Part shown: positions 34,756 through 43,102 of the stretch, in pieces | How positions within the stretch are numbered: position 1 is the first letter of the stretch | Layout: each line of letters starts with the position of its first letter | Assembly: GCA_018061825.1 (NCBI GenBank) | Contig: JAGOTK010000001.1 | Location: 57,800-109,242, forward strand | Reading direction: 5' to 3' | Source of the DNA: Minisyncoccota bacterium | GTDB lineage: Bacteria > Patescibacteriota > Minisyncoccia > Phycocordibacterales > UBA5272 | Length of the DNA stretch: 51,443 bases | The notes under the pieces: generated by a model | Database searches by the model: none | Seen by the model: the letters and a program-made list of their open reading frames with translations, nothing else | Told to the model about the DNA's origin: nothing | Made by a program: the position numbers and the translations under genes

Positions 34756-34881
34756 ATGGCAAAAAGATCAACAAGTGTAGGAAATAATAAAAAATCCCAT
34801 TCACACAAAACAGTAAAAAGACTTGCAATCAAAAAGGAAACTCTTGCAACTTTAGCAAATAAAAGAAGAGTTAAAAAATAA
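34756..34881 (+). CDS. 41-residue strongly basic protein
   Basis: An ATG at 34756 opens 41 codons ending in TAA at 34879-34881. The product is MAKRSTSVGNNKKSHSHKTV followed by a further Lys/Arg-rich half ending NKRRVKK. Nearly a third of residues are Lys or Arg and there are no acidic residues except one Glu. It lies between the M23 peptidase gene and a good terminator, with an A-rich leader. It resembles small ribosome- or nucleic-acid-binding proteins in composition only. No family is recognised. Confidence 0.6.
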   Translation: MAKRSTSVGNNKKSHSHKTVKRLAIKKETLATLANKRRVKK

Positions 34882-34887
34882 TAAAAT

Positions 34888-34920
34888 AAAACCACCAAAA
34901 ATTTGGTGGTTTTATTTTTT
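34888..34920. terminator. Bidirectional terminator between the small basic gene and comM
   Basis: ACCACC/GGTGGT (34891-34896 and 34905-34910) is flanked by A- and T-runs and works on either strand. The comM stop codon (34919-34921) lies in its right flank. Confidence 0.8.
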
Positions 34921-36475
34921 AACTATTCACTTTTGGTCTATACTGAAGAGCTTCTAAAATATGTGACAGCTCTATATTTTCTTTTTCATCTAGATCTGCT
35001 ATGGTGCGAGCTACTCTTAAAAGTCTATGATAAGCACGAGGTGAGAGATTTAATTTTGTAGCATATACATTTAATTCCCTTCTTGTATTGTCATCAAGAT
35101 TTGCAAATAGTGAAATGTCTTTTGAAGACATATCTCTATTCATTTCTATTTTTCCATTTGTATTTTGAAATCTTTCTTTCATTTTTTCTCTTGCTTTTAT
35201 AATTTTCTTTTTAAAGATTTCACTACTATCTGCTTTATCATCTTTTAGTCCAAGTTCATCATAAGAAATATTTGAAACATTTACCCATATATCAATACGA
35301 TCCATGATTGGGCCTGAGAGCTTTCTCTCATATCTCGCTATATCATTTTGAGTGCAGATACATTTTTTATCTTTATTTCCCTTATTGCCACAAGGGCATG
35401 GATTCATTGCTCCAATTAGCATAAATTTAGCAGGAAATCTCTCTGTACCCTTTGCTCTAGATATAGAGACATGTCCTTCTTCGAGTGGCTCACGCAAAGC
35501 TTCTATGGTTTTTATTTCAAATTCTGGAAACTCATCTAAAAAAAGAATTCCTCCATGTGCTAGAGTCACTTCTCCTGGCTTTGGAGTAGACCCTCCACCG
35601 ACAAGTGATACATAGCTTGATGTGTGATGTGGGGATCTGAATGGTGGTTTTAGAATTAAATTATTTTTTCCAATTTCATTTGATCCTACTATAGAGTGTA
35701 TCCTTGTCACTTCTAAAATATTTTTATAATCAAGATCTGGAAGTAAATCTCTCGAAGCTCTCGCGAGCATTGTCTTACCAGTTCCTGGAGGACCATACAT
35801 AATAATATTATGACCCCCTGATGTCGCTATAAGTAATGCCCTCTTTGCAGCTGTCTGACCTTTTATGTCTCTCATATCTGTAAAAGATATTTCTTCTTTA
35901 TTTAAAAACTCTTTTGGATTTGTTTCTTGTGTTTTTTCTAATTTTCTTTTTCCTGTGATATGCTCAATCACTTCTTTTAGTGTATCAACTCCATATACAT
36001 TTATATTTTTTATCAAAGCAGCCTCTTCTTCATTTTCTTTTGGTAAGAATAAATTTTTTATTCCATTTTTTTCTGCAAGTTCAGAGATAGCAAGAGCTCC
36101 TTTTAGTTTAGTTATATTCCCTTTTAAAGATAATTCTCCAACAAACATAGATTCTTCTATTTCTTTTTCTGAAATAGATATTTCACTATTTGCTATCAAG
36201 TATGCAAGAGCAATCGGCAAATCAAAATTTGTACCTTCTTTTCTCAAATCTCCTGGAGCTAAAGATATAGTAGTCTTATGATTGGTTTGTTTTGGATTTG
36301 TAAAATTAGCATTACGAAGTGCAGAGCATACTCTGTCTTTACTTTCTTCTATAGCCTTATCCCCTAATCCTATAAGAGAAAAAGAACTCATTCCTCTACC
36401 TATATCACATTCAACTTTTATCATGTGAGCTTTTAAACCAATAATCATTCCAGATTTTAATCCTGCAAAAGACAT
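34919..36475 (-). CDS. comM: ComM/YifB family Mg-chelatase-like AAA+ ATPase
   Basis: This 518-residue protein belongs to a hexameric family that promotes branch migration during integration of transforming DNA in other bacteria. It has the N-terminal ChlI-like domain (FSLIGLGDKAIEESKDRV ... SLAPGDLRKEGTNFDLPIAL), Walker A GPPGTGKTMLARA, Walker B GGILFLDEFPEF, a Cys cluster NPCPCGNKG...CIC, and the C-terminal domain ALQYRPKV. It is complete and of normal length. It follows a 306-residue membrane protein by 2 nt (operon). Confidence 0.94.
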   Translation of the reverse strand: MSFAGLKSGMIIGLKAHMIKVECDIGRGMSSFSLIGLGDKAIEESKDRVCSALRNANFTNPKQTNHKTTISLAPGDLRKEGTNFDLPIALAYLIANSEISISEKEIEESMFVGELSLKGNITKLKGALAISELAEKNGIKNLFLPKENEEEAALIKNINVYGVDTLKEVIEHITGKRKLEKTQETNPKEFLNKEEISFTDMRDIKGQTAAKRALLIATSGGHNIIMYGPPGTGKTMLARASRDLLPDLDYKNILEVTRIHSIVGSNEIGKNNLILKPPFRSPHHTSSYVSLVGGGSTPKPGEVTLAHGGILFLDEFPEFEIKTIEALREPLEEGHVSISRAKGTERFPAKFMLIGAMNPCPCGNKGNKDKKCICTQNDIARYERKLSGPIMDRIDIWVNVSNISYDELGLKDDKADSSEIFKKKIIKAREKMKERFQNTNGKIEMNRDMSSKDISLFANLDDNTRRELNVYATKLNLSPRAYHRLLRVARTIADLDEKENIELSHILEALQYRPKVNS

Positions 36476-36477
36476 AT

Positions 36478-37398
36478 TTATTTTAAGCTTTTTATAGCGT
36501 CAAAGAAATCTTTTAATGATAAAGAGAATACTAAATAATTTTGTTTTGCATATCCGTAGATTAGAGTCACGACTCCTGCATTTGCTATTTGAAAGTCTTG
36601 ATTATTTAAAGTTTTACTTTCCCATACCAAGTCTTCACCTGAGATCGGAGTAGGTGTCGTCATGTTTGTGATCAAAGTATTAAAATTATCTTGTAGGCTT
36701 GTAGGGTCAAAAAGATTTATTACACTAGATAAAGTATTTGTTGCTACTTTAGACGTCTTGTCTTTTTCTTTTATTTTTGTATCACTAGAAGAAGCTGCAG
36801 AATCTGAAGATTCATCGTCAGTATTGTTTGAATAGTTTTTATTAGTATCTTCATATACGGCCATATTTTCAGATAATTCATTTAAATTAAAAGTGTCTAT
36901 CAAATCCCTACTCATTTCTTTTTGATGTGCAAGTATATAAGCATAAAGTTGACTGTAATTGTCTACACCATTATTTGTATTTTCTTTTATCGTTATTATA
37001 ATTACTCCATCTTTTTTGATTGTAGAATTTGTATATTGTCCTATGTCATTTGCAAGGCTTGGAAGTATAGCTTTTAAATTGTTTACAACAGTTGCTTGTT
37101 CTCTTGCTATCTCTTCTTGTTTTTTAGCTAAAGATTCTGCATTTAAGGCTTCTTCTGCTTGTTTGTTTTGATAATTTGTATAGTAATAATAGCCAACTAC
37201 AGATATACCACCTATTAAAAATAATACTGAAAATAAAATAAAAATCTTTTTACCAATAGAGCTTCCTTCTTTTTCTGGGATTAGGATATTTTCTTTTGAA
37301 ATCACAGGCTCAACTCCTAAAGTATTTTGAACTTCTCCGTAGCCTTTATTTTCATTTAAATCATCTTCAAATGTATGTATTGTTGGAATGTATGCCAT
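36478..37398 (-). CDS. Single-span membrane protein cotranscribed with comM
   Basis: This 306-residue protein has an N-terminal cytoplasmic segment of about 48 residues and one span at about 50-72 (IFILFSVLFLIGGISVVGYYYY). A helical region follows, then a folded domain with a Ser/Asp-rich linker near 195-215, ending LVFSLSLKDFFDAIKSL. No known family is recognised. The 2-nt spacing to comM indicates cotranscription and possibly coupling. The promoter is TGATATAAT at 37439-37447 (minus). Confidence 0.75.
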   Translation of the reverse strand: MAYIPTIHTFEDDLNENKGYGEVQNTLGVEPVISKENILIPEKEGSSIGKKIFILFSVLFLIGGISVVGYYYYTNYQNKQAEEALNAESLAKKQEEIAREQATVVNNLKAILPSLANDIGQYTNSTIKKDGVIIITIKENTNNGVDNYSQLYAYILAHQKEMSRDLIDTFNLNELSENMAVYEDTNKNYSNNTDDESSDSAASSSDTKIKEKDKTSKVATNTLSSVINLFDPTSLQDNFNTLITNMTTPTPISGEDLVWESKTLNNQDFQIANAGVVTLIYGYAKQNYLVFSLSLKDFFDAIKSLK

Positions 37399-37438
37399 AA
37401 ATCAATTAGAGAAAATAAAATTGTCTCTTAATTTAAAA

Positions 37439-37447
37439 ATTATATCA
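37439..37447 (-). promoter_or_regulatory. Extended -10 promoter of the comM operon
   Basis: The minus strand reads TGATATAAT, about 40 nt before the ATG at 37398 and just after the terminator of the NYN gene. Confidence 0.4.
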
Positions 37448-37459
37448 TGAAAGAAAATA

Positions 37460-37488
37460 AAAAAGCCAAAGTTTTTCTTTGGCTTTTT
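37460..37488 (-). terminator. Rho-independent terminator after the NYN gene
   Basis: A 12-bp stem (37460-37471 with 37477-37488, GCCAAAG core) has a 5-nt loop and T-rich flanks, directly after the stop at 37491. Confidence 0.85.
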
Positions 37489-37490
37489 TA

Positions 37491-38063
37491 TTATTCTCCT
37501 AAAAGTTTTTTATTTTTTTGTGGAAATTTTTTATTTCTTCTTCCTACATTTCTAGCACCTCTATGCTCTATGATGAATTTTTCTGGACGATCGCACATAT
37601 CTACAAAATCTTCACATACTTCTCTTAACTTCGATGAAGTAGATTTACCAAAAGAGATGACCTCTACTTGTGTGGATGTTTTTAGATACTCTACTAAAGG
37701 TTCAAAATCCCCATCTCCTGTAGCTAAGATTATAGCATCTACTTTATTTGAAAGACGTATAGCATCTACCGCAAGACCAACATCCCAATCTCCTTTTTTG
37801 TTTCCACCGTAAAATATCTGCAAATCTTTTGTCTTTGTTTCTATTCCTATTTTTGTAAGAGCGTTAAAAAAGTCATTTTCATCGCCAGCTTCTGTGGCTA
37901 TCACATAAGCTATGGCTCTTATTAAATGTCTTCCAGCTACCGCTTCATCTAACACACTTTTAAAATTTACTTTTGCATTGTATAGATTTTTTGCGCTGTG
38001 ATATAAATTTTGTGCATCAATGAGCACAGCGACTCTCTGATCTTTTTGTTTTACTATAGACAT
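37491..38063 (-). CDS. NYN-domain (LabA/DUF88-like) protein, putative ribonuclease
   Basis: This 190-residue protein has a PIN-like NYN fold. The opening VAVLIDAQNLYHSAKNLY supplies the first acidic residue. DAIILATGDGDFEPLVEYLK supplies the central acidic pair, and SSKLREVCEDFVDM is the last conserved helix. These acids form the metal-binding site in the family, which includes RNA nucleases and LabA-type regulators. A Lys/Arg-rich tail follows. It is a single gene with its own terminator. Confidence 0.9.
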   Translation of the reverse strand: MSIVKQKDQRVAVLIDAQNLYHSAKNLYNAKVNFKSVLDEAVAGRHLIRAIAYVIATEAGDENDFFNALTKIGIETKTKDLQIFYGGNKKGDWDVGLAVDAIRLSNKVDAIILATGDGDFEPLVEYLKTSTQVEVISFGKSTSSKLREVCEDFVDMCDRPEKFIIEHRGARNVGRRNKKFPQKNKKLLGE

Positions 38064-38220
38064 ATTTTTTCTTTTATAATAGTATTTTATAATTTTATAT
38101 TAGCTCTTTTGATAAAGAGTTTTTAAAATACTTATATTGTTTTGTTTATTAAAAATTATTTCTGCACTTTTACTAATATTAAAAATTTCTTATTCAAGCT
38201 CCAATATGATTATATCAATA

Positions 38221-38250
38221 AAAATACCTTCGGTTTTTCGAAGGTATTTT
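38221..38250 (-). terminator. Rho-independent terminator after rpsO
   Basis: A 12-bp stem (38221-38232 with 38239-38250, ACCTTCG core), 6-nt loop and T-rich ends lie immediately after the stop at 38253. Confidence 0.87.
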
Positions 38251-38252
38251 TA

Positions 38253-38519
38253 TTATCCACGAAGACCTAATTTTTTGATAACGGTCTTATGTGTTGTTGG
38301 TTGATTTTTTTCAAGATATTTCAAATGTGACCTTCTGTCTGCCACCATCTGAATAAGACCTCTTCTTGAGTGATTATCTTTCTTATGAGTCTTAAGATGA
38401 CTTGTTACTTCTTCGATTCTACGAGTCAAAATAGCAATTTGACTTCCTGCAGATCCAGTATCTGTGTCATGCATCTGTACTTCCTTTATAGCGTTAGCCT
38501 TTTTTCTTTTTGTAAGCAT
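38253..38519 (-). CDS. rpsO: Ribosomal protein uS15
   Basis: This 88-residue small-subunit protein contacts helix 20-22 of 16S rRNA. The family signature is clear: DTGSAGSQIAILTRRIEEVT, HLKTHKKDNHSRRGLIQMVA and RRSHLKYL. Length is standard. It is transcribed alone; pnp, its common neighbour elsewhere, is not adjacent. Confidence 0.97.
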   Translation of the reverse strand: MLTKRKKANAIKEVQMHDTDTGSAGSQIAILTRRIEEVTSHLKTHKKDNHSRRGLIQMVADRRSHLKYLEKNQPTTHKTVIKKLGLRG

Positions 38520-38610
38520 AAAAATTATAATTAATCTTGACTTGATTAAGTTTCCATATCATATCACACTTTACTAGACAATGCAAGTATAAATATATGG
38601 CATTTATACA

Positions 38611-38619
38611 TGATAAAAT
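38611..38619 (+). promoter_or_regulatory. Leaderless-type extended -10 of the xerC-like gene
   Basis: TGATAAAAT lies exactly 6 nt before the ATG at 38626. Confidence 0.55.
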
Positions 38620-38625
38620 ATAAGC

Positions 38626-39648
38626 ATGTCGCAAAATATCAACTCAAAAGAGCTAATGGATTTAAAGTTTTCTTTCTTAGAATATGTAGAAATAGAAAAA
38701 GGAAGAAGTCTTTTGACTGTCCGCAATTATGATCACTATCTCAATAGATTTATAAAGTTCCTAGAAAGTAATAAATACAAATTTATAGACGATAAAATCA
38801 TGAGAGAATATAGACTTTTTCTCAATCGTCTTCCATCAAGTACGAAAAAGAATTCTAAAAATAAATTGTCTGAAACTTTAGATAAAAAGACTCAAAATTA
38901 TCATCTGATAGCGTTAAGAGCATTTTTAAAATACTCTAGAAAGAAAGGAATCTTAATCTATGATCCAGAAAAGATAGAGCTAGCAAAGACTTCACAAAGA
39001 GAGCTTGATTTGATATCTGAAAGTGATCTTGAAAATCTTTTGAATGCTCCAGAGAAATTTTATAAATTAAAATTAACTGATATCAAAGGAAAAAAAATAG
39101 AAGCAATAAAGAAAAGTTTGTATTTAGTGATGCTTCGCGATAAAGCCATACTCGAGACATTTTTTTCTACAGGTCTGCGTGTGTCAGAACTTTGCTCTCT
39201 TGATAGAGATGAAGATCTTTCAAATGGTGAATTATCTGTCCGTGGAAAAGGAGGAAAAATAAGAGTTGTATTTTTATCTATGACATCAATAGAATCTATT
39301 AAGAAATTTTTAAAAGAAAGAATAGATGTGGATGATGCAATGTTTATAGACTTGTCTTTCACAGCGTCTGGAAGAATCAAAGAAGGAAAAGATTTGAGAC
39401 TCACTTCAAGATCTATAGAAAGGGCGATAAAAAAATATGCAGAATTTGCTGGTATTTCAAAAAAGTGTACTCCTCATGTACTTCGTCACTCTTTTGCTAC
39501 TGATTTACTCAGAAATGGTGCAGACTTGCGTACTGTGCAGATGATGCTTGGCCATGCGAGCATAGCTACTACTCAGATTTATACCAATGTGACAAATAAA
39601 TTCTTGAAAGATCAATTTGAGAAATTTCATGCAAAAAGTAGAAAGTGA
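38626..39648 (+). CDS. xerC: Tyrosine recombinase of the XerC/XerD family
   Basis: This 340-residue site-specific recombinase probably resolves chromosome dimers. It has an N-terminal SAM-like core-binding domain (LEYVEIEKGRSLLTVRNYDH). The catalytic domain carries Arg in STGLRVSELCSL, Lys in VRGKGGKIRVV, His-x-x-Arg in HVLRHSFATDLL, His in MMLGHASIATTQ and the nucleophile Tyr in IYTNV. All catalytic residues are present. It is longer than E. coli XerC (298), mainly through extra residues in the linker and around 145-165. XerC versus XerD cannot be settled by eye. It ends in TGA, showing that TGA is a stop here. Confidence 0.93.
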   Translation: MSQNINSKELMDLKFSFLEYVEIEKGRSLLTVRNYDHYLNRFIKFLESNKYKFIDDKIMREYRLFLNRLPSSTKKNSKNKLSETLDKKTQNYHLIALRAFLKYSRKKGILIYDPEKIELAKTSQRELDLISESDLENLLNAPEKFYKLKLTDIKGKKIEAIKKSLYLVMLRDKAILETFFSTGLRVSELCSLDRDEDLSNGELSVRGKGGKIRVVFLSMTSIESIKKFLKERIDVDDAMFIDLSFTASGRIKEGKDLRLTSRSIERAIKKYAEFAGISKKCTPHVLRHSFATDLLRNGADLRTVQMMLGHASIATTQIYTNVTNKFLKDQFEKFHAKSRK

Positions 39649-39654
39649 TTTGTA

Positions 39655-39728
39655 AATAAAAGTAAAATTATTTTTTTAAGAGGCATTTCGCTTTGCGAAA
39701 AACTTTCAAAGACAGTTTTACTTTTATT
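39655..39728. other. 74-nt inverted-repeat element between xerC and xth
   Basis: A perfect 13-bp pair (39655-39667 with 39716-39728; AATAAAAGTAAAA arm) encloses a second perfect hairpin, TTTCGC-TTT-GCGAAA (39686-39700). It follows the xerC stop and ends 1 nt before the xth -10. It may terminate xerC transcription or fold in a small RNA. No family is recognised. Confidence 0.5.
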
Positions 39729-39729
39729 A

Positions 39730-39738
39730 TGCTAAAAT
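39730..39738 (+). promoter_or_regulatory. Leaderless-type extended -10 of xth
   Basis: TGCTAAAAT lies exactly 6 nt before the ATG at 39745. Confidence 0.55.
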
Positions 39739-39744
39739 ACTTTT

Positions 39745-40509
39745 ATGAAAATAATCACTTGGAATGTAAATGGGTTGAGAGCTGTAGAGAAAAAAGGAGA
39801 GCTTGATAGCTTTATTAAAAAGTATTCTCCAGATATTTTTTGCTTACAAGAGACAAAGTCAGAAGTGGGGCAACTCCATAATGATTTAAAAAATAAGAAA
39901 GGATACTTTTCTTTTTTTGAGTCATCACAAATAAGAAAAGGATATTCTGGTGTAGCGACTTATACAAAAATAAATCCAGAAAAAGTGACACGATCCCCTC
40001 TTTCTAAAATTACTGATAATGAAGGAAGAACTTTAATGACAGAATTTAAAGATTTTTATTTATTAAATATTTATTTTCCAAATGGTGGTAAAAGTGAAGA
40101 GCATTTTGCATATAAATTAGAATATTATAAAGAAATACTTTCCTTGTGTAGAAGATTGGAGAAAAAAAAGCCAGTGATCTTTTGTGGAGATGTGAACGCT
40201 ACAGTGAATGATATAGATCTTGCTCGCCCAAAAGAAAATCAAGGACATATAGGATGTACTCCAGAAGAAAGAGATTTACTTTCAGAATTTAAAAAATATT
40301 TTACAGATATTTGGAGAGAGAAAAACAAAGACAAACAAGAATATACTTGGTGGGATATGAAGACTAGAGCAAGAGATAGAAATATAGGCTGGAGAATTGA
40401 TTACTTTTTCATTTCTAAATCTCTTGAAAAAAAAGTAAAGAAAATTAAAATATTGGGAGATCAATTTGGATCTGATCATTGTCCTGTATTATTAGAAATA
40501 GATCTATAA
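39745..40509 (+). CDS. xth: Exodeoxyribonuclease III / AP endonuclease
   Basis: This 254-residue enzyme cuts DNA at abasic sites in base excision repair. Family motifs are MKIITWNVNGLRAVEKKG, the metal-binding Glu in FCLQETKSE, YSGVATYTK, the Asp/Asn pair in FCGDVNA, WWDMKTRARDRNIGWRIDYF and the catalytic His in GSDHCPVLLEID. Length matches the ExoA/Xth class. It is transcribed alone from a leaderless-type promoter and is followed by a bidirectional terminator. Confidence 0.96.
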   Translation: MKIITWNVNGLRAVEKKGELDSFIKKYSPDIFCLQETKSEVGQLHNDLKNKKGYFSFFESSQIRKGYSGVATYTKINPEKVTRSPLSKITDNEGRTLMTEFKDFYLLNIYFPNGGKSEEHFAYKLEYYKEILSLCRRLEKKKPVIFCGDVNATVNDIDLARPKENQGHIGCTPEERDLLSEFKKYFTDIWREKNKDKQEYTWWDMKTRARDRNIGWRIDYFFISKSLEKKVKKIKILGDQFGSDHCPVLLEIDL

Positions 40510-40520
40510 AGAAAAAATAA

Positions 40521-40554
40521 TATAAAAACCACTGATTTTTCAGTGGTTTTTATA
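40521..40554. terminator. Bidirectional terminator between xth and the exported-protein pair
   Basis: A 15-bp perfect stem (40521-40535 with 40540-40554; ACCACTGA core) with a 4-nt loop and T-rich flanks on both strands separates convergent genes. Confidence 0.87.
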
Positions 40555-40566
40555 TTTAAAAAATAT

Positions 40567-41217
40567 TTATTTAGAAAATATTTTAGGAGATGATTCAGTG
40601 ACGGTGAAAGTCGTACTTACTATAGGCACTCCAGAACCTGAACCTGTAGAACCTATGCCAGTTCCTCCATGTGGATGACAGACAAAGATCATTTCATTTT
40701 CACAAATCTCACCAACATTACAAGAATATACAGAATTTAAACAAGCGCTAGCTTTTTTTATGAAAAAATCACTAACAAAGCTAAGCATATCAAATTTATT
40801 ATTCAGTGAGCTTGCTTGTAGCTGTGAAGCTGACTGACTTCTAAAATTGGAAGGTAATGTCATATACATTGAATATACACCTGGCGTAAAGTCGTTACCA
40901 ATTCTAAATCTTCTAATATCTGCAAATCCAAATTGATAATCTCCAGTGCTTAATAAAAATATGTTCATATTTGAAGCAGTGTCTATAGAAGTAGAAGGTG
41001 TAGTAGCAGAGCTGTAGGATAAGTAAGTGGTCACTAGTTCTCCTGCATTATATATTTGCTTGTCTGTCTGGACAGTGACAGTATATGGATAACTATGGGC
41101 TGTAGTCCCACCATTTGTAATTATTCCAATATTTTGATAAGTATCCGCTTTAGCAATAGTTGATACAAATAGAAATATAAAAGATATTGATATTATATTT
41201 AGGATTATTTTTTTCAT
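40567..41217 (-). CDS. Exported protein of unknown family with C-terminal cysteines
   Basis: This 216-residue protein has a signal peptide (ending AKADT). A beta-rich middle (TVQTDKQIYNAGELVTTYLS) resembles an Ig-like or carbohydrate-binding start. Near 157-181 a Cys-rich segment (ACLNSVYSCNVGEICENE ... VCHPHGG) precedes a Gly/Ser-rich stretch. It starts 11 nt after the 441-residue surface protein, so probably the same operon. Function unknown. Confidence 0.75.
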   Translation of the reverse strand: MKKIILNIISISFIFLFVSTIAKADTYQNIGIITNGGTTAHSYPYTVTVQTDKQIYNAGELVTTYLSYSSATTPSTSIDTASNMNIFLLSTGDYQFGFADIRRFRIGNDFTPGVYSMYMTLPSNFRSQSASQLQASSLNNKFDMLSFVSDFFIKKASACLNSVYSCNVGEICENEMIFVCHPHGGTGIGSTGSGSGVPIVSTTFTVTESSPKIFSK

Positions 41218-41228
41218 ATTTTTTTTAA

Positions 41229-42554
41229 TTATTTGTTATTTATATCTGTATGCTCTTTCTTTAATTTTAATATACCATAGCCTAATAACACAAGTACTAC
41301 TATAAATATTACTAAATAGTATTTATTTACAGAATTTATAGAAAGAATCGATGATTCTGGAGTATTTTCATCTATATTCACAGTGCTTTTTTGATTGGTA
41401 AGATCAGTAGCTGAGCTATCTAGTATAGATCCTTTGTTGTCTAATACAGATACTAATATTGTGGAATTTTCACAGTCTATTTTATTTACTATTTCAAGAG
41501 TAGTTTTTATAACATTGTTTGATGGAAGTATTGATTTTGTGACAGATCCACATTCAGTGCCATTAGCATCTTTTGATACAGCCATTATTGTATATGATTT
41601 TGGAGAAAAGTTACCAAAATAATTCCATAAAGCCTTTACTGTAGTTTTGCCACCTTTTTTGACGCTGAGGCTTTCTACTACGACATTTGTCAAAGTTATA
41701 GAATCTCCTTTTACTGTGTAGTATATGTTTGTAGATTGAGAAAGTTTGCTACCATTTGAATCTACTAAAAACATATCTACATAATAAAGCTGAGGAGAAG
41801 CTGCGGTAGAAATAGAAAAATCAATTGTATTTGATGATCCACTTTTTATATCTATAGAGTTATCCAATATTTTAGAATCAAGTATATCTCCAAAGATATC
41901 TCTTTTATGGGTTATTAATTTTATTTTTACACCAGAATAATTTAAATTATTAGTACTTTTTATATTACAAGTAGCATTTATATTTTCTCCTATATTGACA
42001 CCAATATTTTGTGTATTAGAAAATTTATCTGTACCAGTCGCTATGGTCAAAGAACAATTATCTATTATAGGAGCTTCAGACTTACCACTGACAGATATGA
42101 TTTTTTCTGGAAATCCGGCAGGTACATAAGCTAAAGTTAGACCATTTTGATTTTTAACTGTAATTGATAGTTTGTAGTTACCATTTGGTATAAATGTCGG
42201 TATCTTGTATTCATTTCTAATCTCCATTGTCTGATTCTCTTTTAAGGTTAAAGACTCATTTGCAAGCTTAGAATCATAGACTTTACCATCTATAGTACTT
42301 GTTAATTCAAGACCATATCTGATATTTGATTGTGTGCCTACTCTGTTGAAGATTTGAAAATAAACAGAATAATTTGAATCGTCTATTTTTGTAGTACTAG
42401 CACTGTATACATTCACAGTAGCTGCTAATAATAGCTCTTGTTTGACTGGGGCACTTTTTTTGACAGGCTCCGCTTTCACACTCTTTGCAGCATGAGTGGA
42501 AGAAAGAGTCGCAATCATAAATCCTGTTAATAGGATTGTGATTATTTTTTTCAT
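41229..42554 (-). CDS. Surface-anchored protein with Ig-like repeats
   Basis: This 441-residue protein has a signal peptide ending at STHAA. Several beta-rich segments with Ig/CARDB-like rhythm follow (YSVYFQIFNRVGTQSNIRYG, SITLTNVVVESLSVKKGGKT), then a Ser/Thr/Asn-rich stretch. A C-terminal membrane span (YYLVIFIVVLVLLGYGIL) is followed by a Lys-rich tail. This is the layout of a protein held in the membrane and displayed outside. Only two Cys are in the central part. The ligand is unknown. Confidence 0.78.
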   Translation of the reverse strand: MKKIITILLTGFMIATLSSTHAAKSVKAEPVKKSAPVKQELLLAATVNVYSASTTKIDDSNYSVYFQIFNRVGTQSNIRYGLELTSTIDGKVYDSKLANESLTLKENQTMEIRNEYKIPTFIPNGNYKLSITVKNQNGLTLAYVPAGFPEKIISVSGKSEAPIIDNCSLTIATGTDKFSNTQNIGVNIGENINATCNIKSTNNLNYSGVKIKLITHKRDIFGDILDSKILDNSIDIKSGSSNTIDFSISTAASPQLYYVDMFLVDSNGSKLSQSTNIYYTVKGDSITLTNVVVESLSVKKGGKTTVKALWNYFGNFSPKSYTIMAVSKDANGTECGSVTKSILPSNNVIKTTLEIVNKIDCENSTILVSVLDNKGSILDSSATDLTNQKSTVNIDENTPESSILSINSVNKYYLVIFIVVLVLLGYGILKLKKEHTDINNK

Positions 42555-42662
42555 ATTATTGATAATATTTTTGTAATTTTAAAAAGAGTTAATAAATAAA
42601 TTGGCTTAATTTAGCAATTCATATTTAAATTATACCAAAGTAAAAGATTAGATTATTAAAAG

Positions 42663-42671
42663 TTATACACA
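42663..42671 (+). other. Isolated DnaA-box match
   Basis: TTATACACA matches the classical DnaA box TTATNCACA exactly. It stands alone next to a terminator stem, so it may be chance. Confidence 0.2.
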
Positions 42672-42673
42672 TA

Positions 42674-42717
42674 AAAAATAAAAACACTTAATATTTTAAT
42701 TAAGTGTTTTTATTTTT
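42674..42717 (-). terminator. Rho-independent terminator after the 82-residue gene
   Basis: A 19-bp perfect AT-rich stem (42674-42692 with 42699-42717; ACACTTAAT core) has a 6-nt loop. It includes the last base of the stop codon region of the minus-strand gene. Confidence 0.75.
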
Positions 42718-42965
42718 TATAAATTATTTTCTAATTTCTTTTTGACATTTTTTCTTCTTTGGCTATGTTTTTGTTCTTTTGTTGCCTTTTTTGCTTTGTG
42801 AAGTTGAGAAACTATTTTAGTTGTATAGTAATTGTTACTTCTTTTTTGTAAATTACCAAGATTACCTATATTTTGAGCTGAGCTAAACATCATTGTAGAT
42901 GCTAACGCTGCCCCAGATAAAGCTATTAAAGTTTTTTGTATTCTTTGTGATCTATATTTTCTCAT
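42717..42965 (-). CDS. Small exported basic protein
   Basis: This 82-residue protein has a probable signal peptide (MRKYRSQRIQKTLIALSGAA ... MFSSAQ). The mature half is very basic (HKAKKATKEQKHSQRRKNVK). No family is recognised. It is a single gene with a strong terminator. The extreme positive charge outside the membrane suggests binding to wall polymers or nucleic acid, but this is conjecture. Confidence 0.6.
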   Translation of the reverse strand: MRKYRSQRIQKTLIALSGAALASTMMFSSAQNIGNLGNLQKRSNNYYTTKIVSQLHKAKKATKEQKHSQRRKNVKKKLENNL

Positions 42966-43102
42966 ATTTTATTCTTTTATATATTATTTTTAATTCTAAT
43001 AAAATTTTTACGGGATATTCACCTATTATCAGTATCTCTGTATGTATCTTATTACAATATAATATTTAGAAAATTACAAAAATATAATTTTGTTAAGAAA
43101 TA

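Noticed and set aside
38626-39648. Integrase of a mobile element
   Set aside because: No attachment-site duplications, tRNA gene or accessory cargo beside it. It fits a housekeeping Xer recombinase.
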